Shown here: positions 17,265 through 25,010 of the stretch, one piece after another
How positions within the stretch are numbered: position 1 is the first letter of the stretch
How the letters are laid out: each line of letters opens with the position of its first letter
DNA from: an uncultured Algimonas sp.
GTDB taxonomy: Bacteria; Pseudomonadota; Alphaproteobacteria; Caulobacterales; Maricaulaceae
Direction of reading: 5' to 3'
NCBI RefSeq assembly: GCF_947498175.1
Contig: NZ_CANMJB010000002.1
Location: forward strand, 412,088-476,087
Length of the DNA: 64,000 nucleotides
Notes under the pieces: generated by a model
What the model was told of the DNA's origin: nothing
The model's database searches: none
Seen by the model: the letters and a program-made list of their open reading frames with translations, nothing else
Program-made: the position numbers and the translations under genes

Positions 17265-18704
17265 TTGACCCGTTCCCGCTTTTTCCTCTCCGCCGCCTGT
17301 CTGGCGCTCGTGGCCGGGGCGCTGCCGTCTCAGGCGGCCACCCCTCAGGAGGTGCTGGCGTCCAAGCTGCGCGCCGTGGAAACCATCATCGACGCGCAAT
17401 TGGCCAAAGAGGCCGTCCCCGGCGCGGCCTTTGCCATCGTCGCCGACCAGGACACGGTCTGGAGACACACTTACGGCGTTCAGGATCTGCAGACCCGGCG
17501 CAGCGTGACGGACGATACGGCGTTCAGCATCTGCTCGGTTTCCAAGCTGTTCACCGGAATTTCGGTCATGGATCTGGTCGAAGACGGCCGCATCGATCTG
17601 GACGCGCCCTTGTCGCGCTATCTCGGCGACGATGCGGGTGAGGGCGCAGACGATGTCACGGTCCGCAACCTGCTGTCGCACGTATCGGGACTGCCGCGCG
17701 AAAACGCCGATTTCTGGTTCAACAATGCATTTCCGGACGACGGCACGCTGCGCGCCAATGTGTCCATGCGCGAGGACTGGTACGAGCCCTACGACCACTG
17801 GCAGTATTCCAATCTCGGCATGGCGGCGCTGGGCCAAGTGATCGAAGCGGCGAGCGGGCGGTCCTTCCACGATTATGTCCAGGCGGAAATCCTGAACCCG
17901 CTCGGCATGGAGAACACGACGACCGACATGCCGTTCGACAGGGTCGGGCAGGGATTCGCGCGCGGCTATTATGTCCGCGACGGACGCGGCCAGCGCCAAC
18001 CGGTCGCGCCGCACAGCTTCGACGCTTACGCGTCCGCCGCCGGGGTCGCGTCCAGCATCGACGACATGGCCGACTTCATGGCTTGGCATTTCCGCCTGCG
18101 CGATGCGGACGACGCCGAGATCCTCGACCCCGCCACGCTGAAGACGATGCAGCGGGTCCATTGGACTGGTGAGGACTTCGACGAACCGGCCTGGGGCCTT
18201 GCCTATGCGACGCGCCGACTGGACGGCAAGACCCTCTGGGGACACGGCGGATACTGCCCCGGCACGGTGACCGAATTCATGATGCGCAATCCGGACAGGA
18301 TCGGCGTGATTGCCATGGCGACCGCCAACGATGTCAGCGCGGGCGGACTGGCGCGCATGATCTACGCGATGACGTCGGAGGACGTGAAGGCCGTTCACGG
18401 CGAGGATGCGCAAGACGCGGCGTCGGACGAGTCCCGCGACCTGACGGATTATGAAGGTCATTACAGCCGGCCCAATTATGACTGGGACGTCTATATCGGC
18501 CTGGCTGGGGACGGGCTGTTCCGCGTGCCGCTGCATGACGACGAACCGCAGGACGAGATGGAAACGTTCGAGCCTGTCGAAGGCGATCTGTTCCGCCGCC
18601 AGCGCGAGGACGGTTCCGACGGCGAACCCCTGCGCTTCGTGCGCGACGATGCGGGCCGGGTTATCGAAGTGGTGAGCGGCGGCTACAGGCTCCGCCGCGA
18701 ATGA
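17265..18704 (+). CDS. Exported serine hydrolase, beta-lactamase/PBP4* family
   Basis: The 479-residue protein has a signal peptide ([23 protein letters not shown]) and a class C beta-lactamase-like domain: SxxK as SVSK in [13 protein letters not shown] in WQYSNLGM, and HGG in [10 protein letters not shown]. The extra C-terminal domain (about 390-479) is rich in Asp and Tyr, as in esterase/peptidase relatives. The substrate cannot be predicted; peptidoglycan peptides or esters are typical. I chose TTG 17265 because GGAGG lies 5 bp upstream and the signal peptide follows; ATG at 17232 or 17253 are in-frame alternatives. Confidence 0.88.
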   Translation: MTRSRFFLSAACLALVAGALPSQAATPQEVLASKLRAVETIIDAQLAKEAVPGAAFAIVADQDTVWRHTYGVQDLQTRRSVTDDTAFSICSVSKLFTGISVMDLVEDGRIDLDAPLSRYLGDDAGEGADDVTVRNLLSHVSGLPRENADFWFNNAFPDDGTLRANVSMREDWYEPYDHWQYSNLGMAALGQVIEAASGRSFHDYVQAEILNPLGMENTTTDMPFDRVGQGFARGYYVRDGRGQRQPVAPHSFDAYASAAGVASSIDDMADFMAWHFRLRDADDAEILDPATLKTMQRVHWTGEDFDEPAWGLAYATRRLDGKTLWGHGGYCPGTVTEFMMRNPDRIGVIAMATANDVSAGGLARMIYAMTSEDVKAVHGEDAQDAASDESRDLTDYEGHYSRPNYDWDVYIGLAGDGLFRVPLHDDEPQDEMETFEPVEGDLFRRQREDGSDGEPLRFVRDDAGRVIEVVSGGYRLRRE

Positions 18705-18737
18705 TCGGCCGCATTTGCGCCACATTGTTGCGAAAAC

Positions 18738-18755
18738 GAGGCGGCGTTCCGCCTC
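18738..18755 (+). terminator. Perfect hairpin between the serine hydrolase gene and chvI
   Basis: Arms GAGGCGG and CCGCCTC enclose CGTT, 33 bp after the hydrolase stop. There is no T-run, so a rho-independent role is uncertain; it could also lie in the chvI leader. Confidence 0.45.
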
Positions 18756-18879
18756 ACTCCTGCCAAACCCCGGCGTTAGGGTTCTATCAATCGCAACACA
18801 CGCTGGGGTTTTACACATGCAGACATTGAGCCTAGTCAAAGACCGGAACTACACCTCCCGCCGCGTCGGAGCCCGGTCC

Positions 18880-19584
18880 ATGGCCACAATCTTCCTTGTC
18901 GATGATGACGAGAACATCCTGACCTCGGTCTCCATGTATCTGGAAGGCGAGGGCTACGAGGTCCGCAAGTTCCATGACGGGGCGAGCGCGCTCGACGCGT
19001 TGCGCGCCAGCCCGCCGGACCTGGCCGTGTTCGACGTGAAGATGCCGCGCATGGACGGGATCGAACTGTTGCGCCGCTTGCGCCAGACCTCCAATCTGCC
19101 CGTGATCTTCCTGACCTCCAAGGATGACGAGCTAGACGAGGCAATCGGCTTTTCCATGGGCGCGGACGACTACATCACCAAGCCGTTCTCGCAGCGTCTG
19201 CTCGGCGAGCGCATCAAGGCCATACTGCGCCGCGCCAAGCTGACGTCCACGGCCGATCCGATGCCCGAAGCGGGCGACGACAAGGTCATCCGCCGCGGCA
19301 AGCTGCTGCTCGATCCGAATCGCCACGCCTGTTCCTGGAACGGCGACCAGGTGCGATTGACGGTGACGGAGTTCCTGATCCTGGAGGCGCTGGCCAAGCG
19401 TCCGGGCTACGTCAAATCGCGCGACCAGCTGATGGATGCCGCCTATGACGACCAGATCTATGTCGATGACCGGACCATCGACAGCCACATAAAACGGCTT
19501 CGCAAAAAATTCCGCAAGACGGACAGCACCTTCGACGGTATCGAAACGCTCTATGGCGTCGGATACAAATACAAGGAAAGCTGA
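18880..19584 (+). CDS. chvI: Two-component response regulator ChvI
   Basis: The 234-residue OmpR-family regulator has a receiver domain ([15 protein letters not shown], phospho-acceptor Asp52 in [11 protein letters not shown], Thr in FLTSKDD, Lys in YITKPFS) and a winged-helix DNA-binding domain ([37 protein letters not shown]). The ChvG-ChvI system governs envelope and acid stress responses in alphaproteobacteria. ATG 18880 has GGAG 8 bp upstream; an in-frame ATG at 18817, also with a purine-rich block upstream, would add 21 residues. The kinase gene starts inside its 3' end. Confidence 0.94.
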   Translation: MATIFLVDDDENILTSVSMYLEGEGYEVRKFHDGASALDALRASPPDLAVFDVKMPRMDGIELLRRLRQTSNLPVIFLTSKDDELDEAIGFSMGADDYITKPFSQRLLGERIKAILRRAKLTSTADPMPEAGDDKVIRRGKLLLDPNRHACSWNGDQVRLTVTEFLILEALAKRPGYVKSRDQLMDAAYDDQIYVDDRTIDSHIKRLRKKFRKTDSTFDGIETLYGVGYKYKES

Positions 19585-21310
19585 GACGCGAACCGTTTCC
19601 GGACGAGCGTCCCGTCCCCGTTTCCGTCCCTTGCGCCGTCTCGGCCTACGGGCGGCGCGGCGGAAAAGAGAACGCCGGCGCTTCACGCCCCGGCGTTTTC
19701 TGCTGTCCTCGAGACTGACGCAGCTGATCCTGGCAGCCAATCTGGTTGGCCTGGCGATCCTCGTGGCCGGCGCGCTGGCCATGAACCGGTTCGAGGACGG
19801 GCTGATCCAGGGCAAGGTGGACAATCTCGCCTCGCTCGCCGCGACCATCACCACGGTGATGGGCGAACGCGCGACCGGGCAGGGACAGGCGTCCGAACTC
19901 GACATCGACAATGCTCGGCAGGTTCTGCGCGGGGTCAATGTGCCGCGCGATTGGCGCGTGCGACTGCACGACCGGTCGGGCCAGGTCGTGGCCGACACGG
20001 CGCAGCTGGACGACGATATCGAAGTCGGCGCGCTCGACCCGATCCAGACCGAGGAAACGCCGCCCGCGCCGCGTCGCGATCGCTGGCGCGATTCGGCCGA
20101 CGCTTGGCTGCAATCCGTCTTCCAAGACTTGCCCTGGCGCGAGGCCCGGCGCAACCGCATGCGTCGCGACCTGAAGGCGGACGTTCGCACCGCCCTGACC
20201 GGGGACCCCGTGACCGGCGCGCATTACGACGAGGCCGATACGCTGGTCGTGTCGGCCACTTTGCCGGTCACGCGCGTGCAACAGGTCTTGGGTGCGGTGA
20301 CGGTGGAAAGCCGGGACGTCAGCGGCATCGTCAATGCGGAGCGACGCGCGCTGGCGCCGATCATCGGACTGGCGCTCGCCATGGCGCTGCTATCGTCGTT
20401 CGCGTTGATCCTCTTCATCACCCTGCCGATGCGTCGTCTGGCCAAGGCGTCGGAACGGGTGGCGCGCAATCCGCAGAATTACGACGTCATTCCTGACCTG
20501 TCCTACCGCCGCGACGAGATCGGCGATCTGTCCGTGGTCATGCGCGACATGACGCGCGGGCTCTACAACCGGGTGGACGACATCGCCAATTTCGCCGCCG
20601 ACGTGGCGCACGAGATCAAGAACCCGCTGACGTCTTTGCGGTCGGCCGCCGATACGCTGCGCGTGGCCCGCACGGATGCGGACCGCGAGAAGCTGATCGC
20701 GATCATTTCCCAGGATGTGGCGCGCATGACCCGGCTGATCACCGATATCAGCGACGCCTCCAGGGTGGATGCCAACCTGGCCCGCGATACGGCGCAGACC
20801 CTTGATGTCGGCGAAGTCGTCGGCAACATCGCCGCCTTCTATCGCCAGACCCGCTCGGGCACGGGCCCGTCGGTGGTCGATGAAAGCGCGCTCGGTGCGC
20901 CCGTCTATATCCGCGCGTTCGAAACGCCGTTCGCGCAGGTGCTGCGCAACCTGATCGACAATGCGCTGACCTTCTCGCCAGAGGGCGGCACGGTGCGGAT
21001 CGGGGCCAGCGCGGACGAACGGACCGTGAGCATCTCCGTCACGGACGAAGGCCCCGGCATCCCGCCCGGCAATCTGGAAACCGTGTTCGAGCGATTCTAC
21101 ACGCAGCGCCCGGAAGGCGCGACGTTCGGCTCGCATTCCGGGCTGGGACTGGCGATCAGTCGCCAGATCGTGGCCGCCCACAAGGGCCGCATCTGGGCCG
21201 AAAACCGCATGGATGCGTCCGGCAACGTAGTAGGGGCGCGTTTTACCGTGGAGCTTCCGCGACAGACACAGGGCGGGGGACCGTCCGCACCGCGGCGCAT
21301 GCGGAGTTAG
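19553..21310 (+). CDS. chvG: Sensor histidine kinase ChvG
   Basis: The 585-residue kinase has a long basic N-terminus, a first membrane helix (about 58-77), a periplasmic sensor region (about 78-260), a second helix (about 263-286), HAMP, HisKA with phospho-acceptor His353 in [10 protein letters not shown], and HATPase with [17 protein letters not shown] and GLGLAIS. This is the ChvG/ExoS layout; it phosphorylates ChvI. The start codon at 19553 lies within chvI and overlaps it by 32 bp; no good ribosome binding site precedes it, so translation probably depends on ribosomes finishing chvI. Confidence 0.93.
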   Translation: MASDTNTRKAETRTVSGRASRPRFRPLRRLGLRAARRKRERRRFTPRRFLLSSRLTQLILAANLVGLAILVAGALAMNRFEDGLIQGKVDNLASLAATITTVMGERATGQGQASELDIDNARQVLRGVNVPRDWRVRLHDRSGQVVADTAQLDDDIEVGALDPIQTEETPPAPRRDRWRDSADAWLQSVFQDLPWREARRNRMRRDLKADVRTALTGDPVTGAHYDEADTLVVSATLPVTRVQQVLGAVTVESRDVSGIVNAERRALAPIIGLALAMALLSSFALILFITLPMRRLAKASERVARNPQNYDVIPDLSYRRDEIGDLSVVMRDMTRGLYNRVDDIANFAADVAHEIKNPLTSLRSAADTLRVARTDADREKLIAIISQDVARMTRLITDISDASRVDANLARDTAQTLDVGEVVGNIAAFYRQTRSGTGPSVVDESALGAPVYIRAFETPFAQVLRNLIDNALTFSPEGGTVRIGASADERTVSISVTDEGPGIPPGNLETVFERFYTQRPEGATFGSHSGLGLAISRQIVAAHKGRIWAENRMDASGNVVGARFTVELPRQTQGGGPSAPRRMRS

Positions 21311-21405
21311 CGTGCCGGAGCGGCAGACGCAGTTCCACGTCAGAAAGCGCTTTACGCGGCGCGAAAATCCGGTTTTACCCGGCAGATGCATTGCCGGATT
21401 GTCAT

Positions 21406-21810
21406 ATGATCGGACTGGTCATCGTCACCCATGGCGAACTCGCCATCGAGCTGAAGCGCGCGACCGAACATGTGGTCGGGCCGCAGGACGCGATCGAGAC
21501 GATCTGCATCGGCCCCGATGACGATATCGAACGCCGCCGCGACGATATCCGCAAGGCGGTGGACAAGGTCGAGGCGGGGCGCGGCGTCATCCTGCTGACC
21601 GACATGTTCGGCGGCACGCCGTCTAATCTCGCCATTTCCATGCTCCGCGACGACAAGGTCGAAGTGCTGGCCGGGGTCAATCTGCCCATGCTGATTAAGC
21701 TGGCCGAAGCCCGCCGCACGGCGACCCTGTCCGAAGCTTCGCAGAAGGCCAAGGACGCCGGGCAGCGCTATATCGCCATCGCGTCGCGCATCCTGGCCGG
21801 CGAAGGCTGA
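21406..21810 (+). CDS. PTS EIIA component, mannose family
   Basis: The 134-residue protein matches the mannose-type EIIA domain: GLVIVTHGEL with the phospho-accepting His at residue 9, then LTDMFGGTPSNLAISML. In alphaproteobacteria without matching sugar permeases this EIIA takes phosphate from HPr and acts in regulation. It lies 95 bp after chvG and overlaps the HPr gene by one base. The hprK gene, normally between chvG and this gene, is absent. An in-frame TTG at 21391 is a less likely start. Confidence 0.93.
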   Translation: MIGLVIVTHGELAIELKRATEHVVGPQDAIETICIGPDDDIERRRDDIRKAVDKVEAGRGVILLTDMFGGTPSNLAISMLRDDKVEVLAGVNLPMLIKLAEARRTATLSEASQKAKDAGQRYIAIASRILAGEG

Positions 21811-22133
21811 TGCCGCTCGGCTGCGGCATACCCGAAGCCGACGGTGCTCCCACGGCGTCCACCACGCTGCAGCTTCGCAACATGCGCGGCCTGCACGCGC
21901 GGGCGTCCAACAAGTTCATGGATGTGGTCAGCCGGCACGACGCGCGCGTCTGGGTGCGCAGCCACAACGACGTCTGCGCTGAAACCGTGGAGGCGGACAG
22001 CGTGATGGAACTGCTTCTGCTCGGCGCGGCCTGCGGGGAGAAGATCACCCTGACCGCGCAAGGCCGGGAGGCCGAAACCGTGATCGAGGCGCTGAGCCGG
22101 TTGGTCGGCGAACGGTTCGGGGAAGGCGAATGA
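21810..22133 (+). CDS. ptsH: Phosphocarrier protein HPr
   Basis: The 107-residue product is an HPr domain with an N-terminal extension of about 18 residues. The phospho-accepting His29 is in MRGLHARAS, and a serine (Ser64 in EADSVMELLLLGAA) stands where HPr kinase acts in other bacteria. HPr passes phosphate from EI to EIIA. Its ATG shares one base with the EIIA stop, and its own stop overlaps the next start (ATGA), so the three are one operon. The spacing from His to Ser is four residues longer than in Bacillus HPr. Confidence 0.93.
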   Translation: MPLGCGIPEADGAPTASTTLQLRNMRGLHARASNKFMDVVSRHDARVWVRSHNDVCAETVEADSVMELLLLGAACGEKITLTAQGREAETVIEALSRLVGERFGEGE

Positions 22134-22552
22134 GACGCGCGGCGATCATGGCGTTAGGCCTGAGCGCCATCGGGCTCGCCGGGTGCGGCTCGACGAGCGT
22201 CTTCAACCCGCAGAGCCAATATCCGCCCGATCCCTATGTGAAGGGGTATGCCGACCCTGACGACTGCATCGGCGGCGAAGCGCTGGCGGCGATCGATCTC
22301 GACCTTCCCGAATACCCGAAACGCCCGTTCCGCACCGGCCGTCAGGGCTGGGTCCTGCTGCGCCTGGACATTGCACCGGACGGCTCGGTCGCCGCGGCCG
22401 AAACGGAACGCGCCCTGCCAGTCGGATTGTTCGAAGCCTCGGCCGAGAGGGCCGTCCGGACCTGGACGTTCGAACCGCCGCGCGGCGGGGCGCTGACGGA
22501 TTGCCGGGTGCTGGTCCGCTACCGCATGGGCGCGGTCAGCTTGGGCGGGTAG
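22130..22552 (+). CDS. Lipoprotein with TonB C-terminal-like domain
   Basis: The 140-residue protein has a lipobox (GLAGC at about residues 16-20) and then a TonB_C-like fold: LPEYPKRPFRTGRQGWVLLRLDIAPDGSV, and ERAVRTWTFEPPRGG. Such stand-alone domains occur in envelope lipoproteins and are not necessarily energy transducers, since no long periplasmic rod is present. A pair of cysteines (DDCIGGEA and TDCRVLV) may form a disulfide. It starts inside the ptsH stop codon. Confidence 0.82.
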   Translation: MRRAAIMALGLSAIGLAGCGSTSVFNPQSQYPPDPYVKGYADPDDCIGGEALAAIDLDLPEYPKRPFRTGRQGWVLLRLDIAPDGSVAAAETERALPVGLFEASAERAVRTWTFEPPRGGALTDCRVLVRYRMGAVSLGG

Positions 22553-22561
22553 GCTCCAGCC

Positions 22562-23614
22562 ATGCGGATCCTTCCCGTCATCGTGAGCGGCGGTGCCGGC
22601 AGCCGCCTTTGGCCGCTGTCGCGCCAATCGGCGGAGAAGCAGTTCCTGGCCCTGTCGGGCGAACGCACCATGATCCGCGACACCGCCGACCGCTTCCGCG
22701 ACGACGATTTCCTGCCGCCCGTCTTCATCTGCAGCGAAAGCCACATTCCGGCCATCCAAGCCCAGATCGACGATATCGGCACGATCATCGTCGAACCGGA
22801 AGGCCGCAATACGGGGCCGTGCGCCATGGTGGCTGCGCTGCACGCTTCGACCCACGGACCGGACACGCTGCTGCTGCTCTGTCCGGCCGACCACGTCATC
22901 CGCAAGCCGGACCGGTTGCTGGACGCCGTACGCACGGCAGCGCCCATTGCGGCCGACGGTCATCATGTCACGTTCGGCATCGCGCCCGACCGGCCGGCGA
23001 CCGGGTTCGGCTATATCCAGCGCGGCGAGGCGTTAGCCGACGAAGCCTTCAGGGTCGCGTCCTTCCGAGAAAAGCCGGACGAAGCGACGGCGCGGACTTA
23101 TCTGGCCGAAGGCGGCTACTACTGGAACAGTGGGATATTCCTGCTCAAACCGTCCCTGGTGATCGAAGAGATGCTGCGTTTGGCGCCGGACTGTGCCAAT
23201 CCGGCGCGCAAATCCTACGTCAAGGCAATGCGCGACGGTCAGACCATTACGCTGGATGGGGCCGCGTTTGCGCGCTGCAAGCCCGAACCGATCGACATTG
23301 CGCTGATGGAACGGACCAGCCTCGGAGCCGTCCTGCCCTGCGATCTGGGGTGGCGCGACATCGGCAGTTTCAAGTCCTATCGCGCGCTCCATGCGGACGG
23401 TACGGACACCGTCATCCTCGGCGACGGCTACGCCCATGGCAGCCAGGACAGCCTGATCGACACAGACGGACCGCTCGTGGCGTTGGTCGGGCTCGACAAT
23501 GTGGGCGTGATCGTGCGCGACGGCCGCATCCTCGTCGTCAATCTGGACGCTTCGCAGGACGTCAAGGACATCGTGACCCAACTCAAGGCCGACGGCCGGA
23601 TGGACAAGCTCTGA
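22562..23614 (+). CDS. manC: Mannose-1-phosphate guanylyltransferase
   Basis: The enzyme makes GDP-mannose from mannose-1-phosphate and GTP for surface polysaccharides. The 350-residue protein has the nucleotidyltransferase motif IVSGGAGSRLWPLSRQSAEKQF, EPEGRNTGPCA, CPADHVI, FREKPDEATA, YYWNSGIF and DLGWRDIGSF. It is the short form, without the phosphomannose isomerase domain of bifunctional enzymes. The glmM gene follows after one base, so sugar-nucleotide synthesis genes are grouped here. Confidence 0.94.
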   Translation: MRILPVIVSGGAGSRLWPLSRQSAEKQFLALSGERTMIRDTADRFRDDDFLPPVFICSESHIPAIQAQIDDIGTIIVEPEGRNTGPCAMVAALHASTHGPDTLLLLCPADHVIRKPDRLLDAVRTAAPIAADGHHVTFGIAPDRPATGFGYIQRGEALADEAFRVASFREKPDEATARTYLAEGGYYWNSGIFLLKPSLVIEEMLRLAPDCANPARKSYVKAMRDGQTITLDGAAFARCKPEPIDIALMERTSLGAVLPCDLGWRDIGSFKSYRALHADGTDTVILGDGYAHGSQDSLIDTDGPLVALVGLDNVGVIVRDGRILVVNLDASQDVKDIVTQLKADGRMDKL

Positions 23615-23615
23615 C

Positions 23616-24956
23616 ATGACACGGTACTTCGGAACGGACGGGATCCGCGGCCGCGCGGGCGAGGGCAAGCTGTCGGCGGCGTCGGTCGCCGCCATGGCCG
23701 ACGCCATCGGCGCGCATTTCGGCCCGGGCTCGCAGGCGGTGATCGGCCGCGACACGCGCGAATCCGGCCCCGGCCTGGAGGCCGTCATGACGGAACGGCT
23801 CGTCCGGCAGGGCGTGGACGTGACCGCGCTCGGCGTCTTGCCGACCCCGGCGGCCGCCATGACGGTCCCGCATCTGGACGCGGATTTCGGCCTGATGATC
23901 ACGGCGTCGCACAATCCATGGCACGATAACGGCGTGAAACTGTTCGGCGCCGACGGCCGCAAGATCTCGGACGCCGATCAGGACGCGATCGAGGCTTTGA
24001 TCAGGACAAGCCTGTCGGACGGACTCCCCGCTGCAAGCAGGCCCGGTGAGCACCGAACGGATGACGGGCTGGGTGACGTCTATGTCGAAACCCTGCAGAA
24101 AGCCTACCGCGCCGTAGGCGGTGCGGACCTGTCCGGCTTGTCCATCGTCGTGGATGCGGCCAACGGGGCGGCCTACAGAACGTTGCCCGCCACCTTGCGC
24201 GCGCTGGGCGCCGATCCGGTTCTGATCGGCACGGCGCCCGACGGCCGCAACATCAATGCCGGTTGCGGCTCCACCCACACAGACGCGCTTGTCGCCCAAG
24301 TCCGGCAGGCGAAGGCGGATGTCGGCGTGGCGCTCGACGGCGATGCGGACCGCCTGATCCTCGTGGACAGTGACGGCGCCGTCGTGGACGGGGACCAGAT
24401 CATCGCACGGCTCGCCACGGATTGGCAGGCAAGCGGCCGGCTGCGCGGCCGGGCCGTCGTGTCCACCGTCATGTCCAATCTCGGCCTCGAACATTATCTC
24501 GACCGGTTGGGACTGGCGCTCGAACGCACGCCCGTCGGCGACCGTCACGTCGCGGCCCGCATGGCGGAGCTGGACGCCAACCTGGGCGGGGAGCCGTCGG
24601 GCCACCTGCTCATGACCGATCATGCCGTGACGGGCGACGGCAGCCTTGCGGCGTTGATGATTCTGGCTGGACTCGCCGCATCGGGCGCGACGAGCGCGTC
24701 CTGGCTCCGCCTGTTCGATCCCTTGCCGCAGATCCTGCGCAATGTGCGCTATTCCGGCCCGTCTCCGCTGGAAACCGACTCCGTCAAGGCTGCCATCCGG
24801 TCGGCGCAGGACAAGCTCGCCGACACGGGCCGCCTTCTGGTCCGGGCATCGGGCACCGAGCCGCTCATCCGCGTCATGGCGGAAGGCTCCGACCCGCAGC
24901 TCGTTTCGGCTACGGTCGAAGAAGTCTGCAAAGAGGTGGCTTCCGCCGCCCGATAG
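23616..24956 (+). CDS. glmM: Phosphoglucosamine mutase
   Basis: GlmM converts glucosamine-6-phosphate to glucosamine-1-phosphate for UDP-GlcNAc, hence peptidoglycan and lipid A. The 446-residue protein begins RYFGTDGIRG, carries the phospho-serine Ser98 in ITASHNPWHDNG, the metal loop ALDGDADRL, the sugar loop LGGEPSGH and the phosphate loop RASGTEPLIRVM. It follows manC by one base. The tail is free of extra domains. Confidence 0.97.
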   Translation: MTRYFGTDGIRGRAGEGKLSAASVAAMADAIGAHFGPGSQAVIGRDTRESGPGLEAVMTERLVRQGVDVTALGVLPTPAAAMTVPHLDADFGLMITASHNPWHDNGVKLFGADGRKISDADQDAIEALIRTSLSDGLPAASRPGEHRTDDGLGDVYVETLQKAYRAVGGADLSGLSIVVDAANGAAYRTLPATLRALGADPVLIGTAPDGRNINAGCGSTHTDALVAQVRQAKADVGVALDGDADRLILVDSDGAVVDGDQIIARLATDWQASGRLRGRAVVSTVMSNLGLEHYLDRLGLALERTPVGDRHVAARMAELDANLGGEPSGHLLMTDHAVTGDGSLAALMILAGLAASGATSASWLRLFDPLPQILRNVRYSGPSPLETDSVKAAIRSAQDKLADTGRLLVRASGTEPLIRVMAEGSDPQLVSATVEEVCKEVASAAR

Positions 24957-25010
24957 TCGCGCTCGGCGCTTTTCATCCCCGATTCAGGCGGCTAACGCTA
25001 TGGCTCAGGG

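Noticed and set aside
17247..18839. 530-codon minus-strand frame across the serine hydrolase gene
   Set aside because: Shadow frame; the plus-strand gene has a signal peptide and all catalytic motifs.
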